A stretch of DNA of 64,000 bases from DASQUK01 sp963813485 (lineage in GTDB: Bacteria > Actinomycetota > Acidimicrobiia > Acidimicrobiales > VFJN01), in the NCBI GenBank assembly GCA_963813485.1, contig CAWEZE010000011.1:124001-188000 (forward strand), written 5' to 3'. A program made the translations under genes and the position numbers. The stretch's first letter is position 1, and each line of letters starts with the position of its first letter. Shown one piece after another: positions 62,093 to 64,000 of this stretch. Under the pieces are notes generated by a model. It saw nothing but the letters and a program-made list of their open reading frames with translations, was not told where the DNA came from and did not search any database.

Positions 62093-64000
62093 GTGGATCG
62101 CGTCGATGCGGCCGAGCTACCCGAGCTGATCGAGCGGAGCGCCGACCCGCTGGCCGTTCGGTCGGCGCTCGACCGCGTGGATGGCTCTGTGAGCGAGCGC
62201 CTGGCGTCCGATCCGATGCTGGCCCGCGCGTTCGTGACCACCGTGGCGGCGAGCCGGAGCGCCGCCCGGCTGATCCATGCGGATCCCGCCGCCCTGGCCG
62301 TCCTGGCCGATCTCGGCACTGCCGTCCCCAACGGCAGCGATGTCGACGTCGACGGGCTGATCCGCTGGAAGCGCCTCGCACAGCTCCGGATCATGGCTCG
62401 CGACCTGCTCGGCCTCGACGACCTGGAGACCACGACCGCCGCCCTCGCCGAGCTGGCAACGGCCGTGCTCCGGGCCGCCGTTCGCATCGCCGAGGCAGAC
62501 GACGGTGCCCTGGCCGTGATCGGCATGGGCAAGCTCGGGGGCCGCGAGCTCAACTACGCCAGTGACGTCGACGTGCTGTTCGTCGAGGGCGACGCTCGCC
62601 AGGCCCGCAGGGTCCTCGACGTCGCCCGGCGCTGCTTCCGGGTGGACGCCAACCTCCGTCCCGAGGGACGCGACGGCGCACTGACACGGTCCATCGACAG
62701 CTACGTCACCTACTGGGACCGGTGGGCCCAGCCCTGGGAGTTCCAGGCATTGCTGAAGGCCGTGCCAGTCGCGGGGGACCCCGACGTCGGGCGTGACTGG
62801 GCGTCCGCGGCGTCGCACGCCCTCTGGGGCCGGCGGTTCACCGCCGACGACCTGCGGTCGCTCAGGGTGCTCAAGGAGCGGGCGGAAGCCGATGTGGTCC
62901 GCCGCGGCATGGCCGAGCGGGAGGTCAAGCGGGCACCGGGCGGCATCCGCGACATCGAGTTCGCCGTGCAGGTGCTGCAGCTCGTGCACGGACGGACGGA
63001 CGCCGAGCTTCGCTCGCCCACGACCCTTACGGCGCTCGCAGAGATGCGGGCGGCCGGGTACGTAGCCCCGGACGACGCCGACGGCCTGGCCGACGCCTAC
63101 CGCTTCCTGCGCAGGGTCGAGCACGCCCTGCAGATCGAGGACGAGCAACAGACGCACACCCTCCCCATGGATCGCGAGCATCGCCGCCGGATCGCTCGCG
63201 TCCTCGACTACCGGGGCACGCGTGAGTCGGGCGCCACGGACGCGTTCGACCGTGATCTCACCCGCCAGCGCAACGTCGTCCGCCGGATCCACGAACGGCT
63301 CTACTTCCGGCCGCTGCTCGATGCGCTGGCCGGCGCCGGTCGCTTGTCGCCGGATGCGGCCGCCAGCGCGCTGGCGAGCTTCGGGTTCGCCGACGCCGAC
63401 CGCACGCGGGCCGCAGTGCGCGAGCTGACCCGCGGCCTCACCCGCTCGTCGCGCATGATGCAACAGCTCCTTCCGCTGGTGCTCGACTGGCTGTCGACGT
63501 CGCCGGATCCCGACCTGGGCCTCCTGGGCCTACGCAAGTTGGCCTCGGGTGAGCAGCGCACGATGGAGCTGGCGAACGCCTTTCGCGACAGCCCGGAGGT
63601 CGCCCGGCGCCTGTGCCAGCTACTGGGGACGAGCGGGCTCCTCGGTGACGTCCTGGCCGCCAACCCGGACCTGATCGTGCGGCTGGCCGACGTCGACCGG
63701 CTGCAGACCCTCGATCATGCCGGCCTGGCGGACTCGGCCGAGCGAGCGCTGGACTGGCGCAGCGACGTCGACGACCGCCAGCAGGCGCTGCGGCGCTGGC
63801 GGGGCCGTCACCTGCTGGGTGTGGCGGCCCGGGACGTGTTCGGGGCGGCGGACGTGGCGGCGGTAGGGGCCGACTTGGGCGCCCTGGCGGAGGCCTGTGT
63901 GGGTGCCGCGCTGGCGTCGCTCGAGCCGCAGGTGCCCTTCGCCGTGGTCGCTCTGGGCCGGTTTGCCGGGGGAGAGCTTTCGTACGCCAGCGACCTCGAC
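62093..64000 (+). CDS. glnE: Glutamine synthetase adenylyltransferase/deadenylylase (partial)
   Basis: The frame is open to the right edge, giving the first ~636 residues of a protein of about 950-1000. The N-terminal nucleotidyltransferase domain has AVIGMGKLGGRELNYASDVD near residue 141, with catalytic Asp residues. The linking region includes VKRAPGGIRDIEFAVQVLQL near 282 and the helical domain FLRRVEHALQIEDEQQTHTL near 340. The second catalytic domain begins with VVALGRFAGGELSYASDLD at the edge. GlnE switches glutamine synthetase activity by adding or removing AMP. The GTG start gives a normal N-terminus. Confidence 0.93.
   Translation, partial: MDRVDAAELPELIERSADPLAVRSALDRVDGSVSERLASDPMLARAFVTTVAASRSAARLIHADPAALAVLADLGTAVPNGSDVDVDGLIRWKRLAQLRIMARDLLGLDDLETTTAALAELATAVLRAAVRIAEADDGALAVIGMGKLGGRELNYASDVDVLFVEGDARQARRVLDVARRCFRVDANLRPEGRDGALTRSIDSYVTYWDRWAQPWEFQALLKAVPVAGDPDVGRDWASAASHALWGRRFTADDLRSLRVLKERAEADVVRRGMAEREVKRAPGGIRDIEFAVQVLQLVHGRTDAELRSPTTLTALAEMRAAGYVAPDDADGLADAYRFLRRVEHALQIEDEQQTHTLPMDREHRRRIARVLDYRGTRESGATDAFDRDLTRQRNVVRRIHERLYFRPLLDALAGAGRLSPDAAASALASFGFADADRTRAAVRELTRGLTRSSRMMQQLLPLVLDWLSTSPDPDLGLLGLRKLASGEQRTMELANAFRDSPEVARRLCQLLGTSGLLGDVLAANPDLIVRLADVDRLQTLDHAGLADSAERALDWRSDVDDRQQALRRWRGRHLLGVAARDVFGAADVAAVGADLGALAEACVGAALASLEPQVPFAVVALGRFAGGELSYASDLD

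Overview
The window is a very GC-rich chromosomal stretch from an actinobacterium. I infer a member of Acidimicrobiia or a close relative. Evidence: frequent GTG starts, an SRP RNA - dnaX - YbaB - recR block next to serine tRNA genes, an F420-type (Ddn) nitroreductase, an actinobacterial-style tad cluster with a DUF4244-like pilin, an IdeR/DtxR regulator, and a set of acyl-CoA genes that closely match the mycobacterial steroid C/D-ring (HIP) genes. No phage, plasmid, insertion-sequence or CRISPR region is visible.

Layout. 0-3.4 kb: leftward MarR-GNAT fusion (cut by the edge), SMP-30 protein, a short-chain dehydrogenase and a small membrane protein. 3.4-8.2 kb: small membrane ORFs, Ddn-like protein, SpoU methyltransferase, MauE-like protein, AidB-like acyl-CoA dehydrogenase. 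8.2-14.6 kb: fadA6, ipdC, ipdB, ipdA and echA20 homologues, interrupted by a BON-domain protein and a secreted trypsin-like protease. 14.6-17.5 kb: exported cupredoxin, beta-helix and DUF1996 proteins. 17.6-24.4 kb: aldo/keto reductase with MerR regulator, a frameshifted PhoX-like gene, a proton-pumping pyrophosphatase and its upstream DtxR-family regulator. 24.5-27.1 kb: MaoC-like, ipdF and fadE30 homologues. 27.1-36.9 kb: large spermidine-synthase-like membrane protein, ABC exporter, endonuclease IV, CsoR, methyltransferase, tRNA-Ser(CGA), MocR regulator, tadA deaminase. 37-41.2 kb: methyltransferase, tRNA-Ser(GGA), SRP RNA, dnaX, YbaB and recR. 41.5-46.4 kb: acyl-CoA dehydrogenase, lipoprotein, RsbW/RsbV-like pair and an MrfA-like helicase. 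46.4-50.7 kb: leftward tad pilus cluster behind a clear promoter. 50.8-57.4 kb: HAD phosphatase, ClC channel, principal-type sigma factor, second sigma factor with a likely anti-sigma protein. 57.2-64 kb: EamA transporter, large lipoprotein, nadE and the start of glnE, which runs off the right edge.

How the genes work together. The acyl-CoA genes form at least three leftward transcription units spread over 25 kb that together encode much of the late steroid-ring pathway (FadE30, IpdF, IpdC, EchA20, IpdAB, FadA6). Three near-identical palindromes of the form CTGACGC-n-CGTCAG lie at the start of three of these units, implying one shared regulator that is not encoded in the window.

The most unusual structure is a family of about 140-bp repeats with matching ends. 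Five full copies and one fragment are present. Full copies sit between convergent genes and repeatedly supply the stop codon of one or both genes; one copy is a mirror-image hybrid. Single-base frameshifts break several conserved genes (PhoX-like, pyrophosphatase, helicase, cpaF, a methyltransferase), which more likely reflects sequence indel errors than gene decay.
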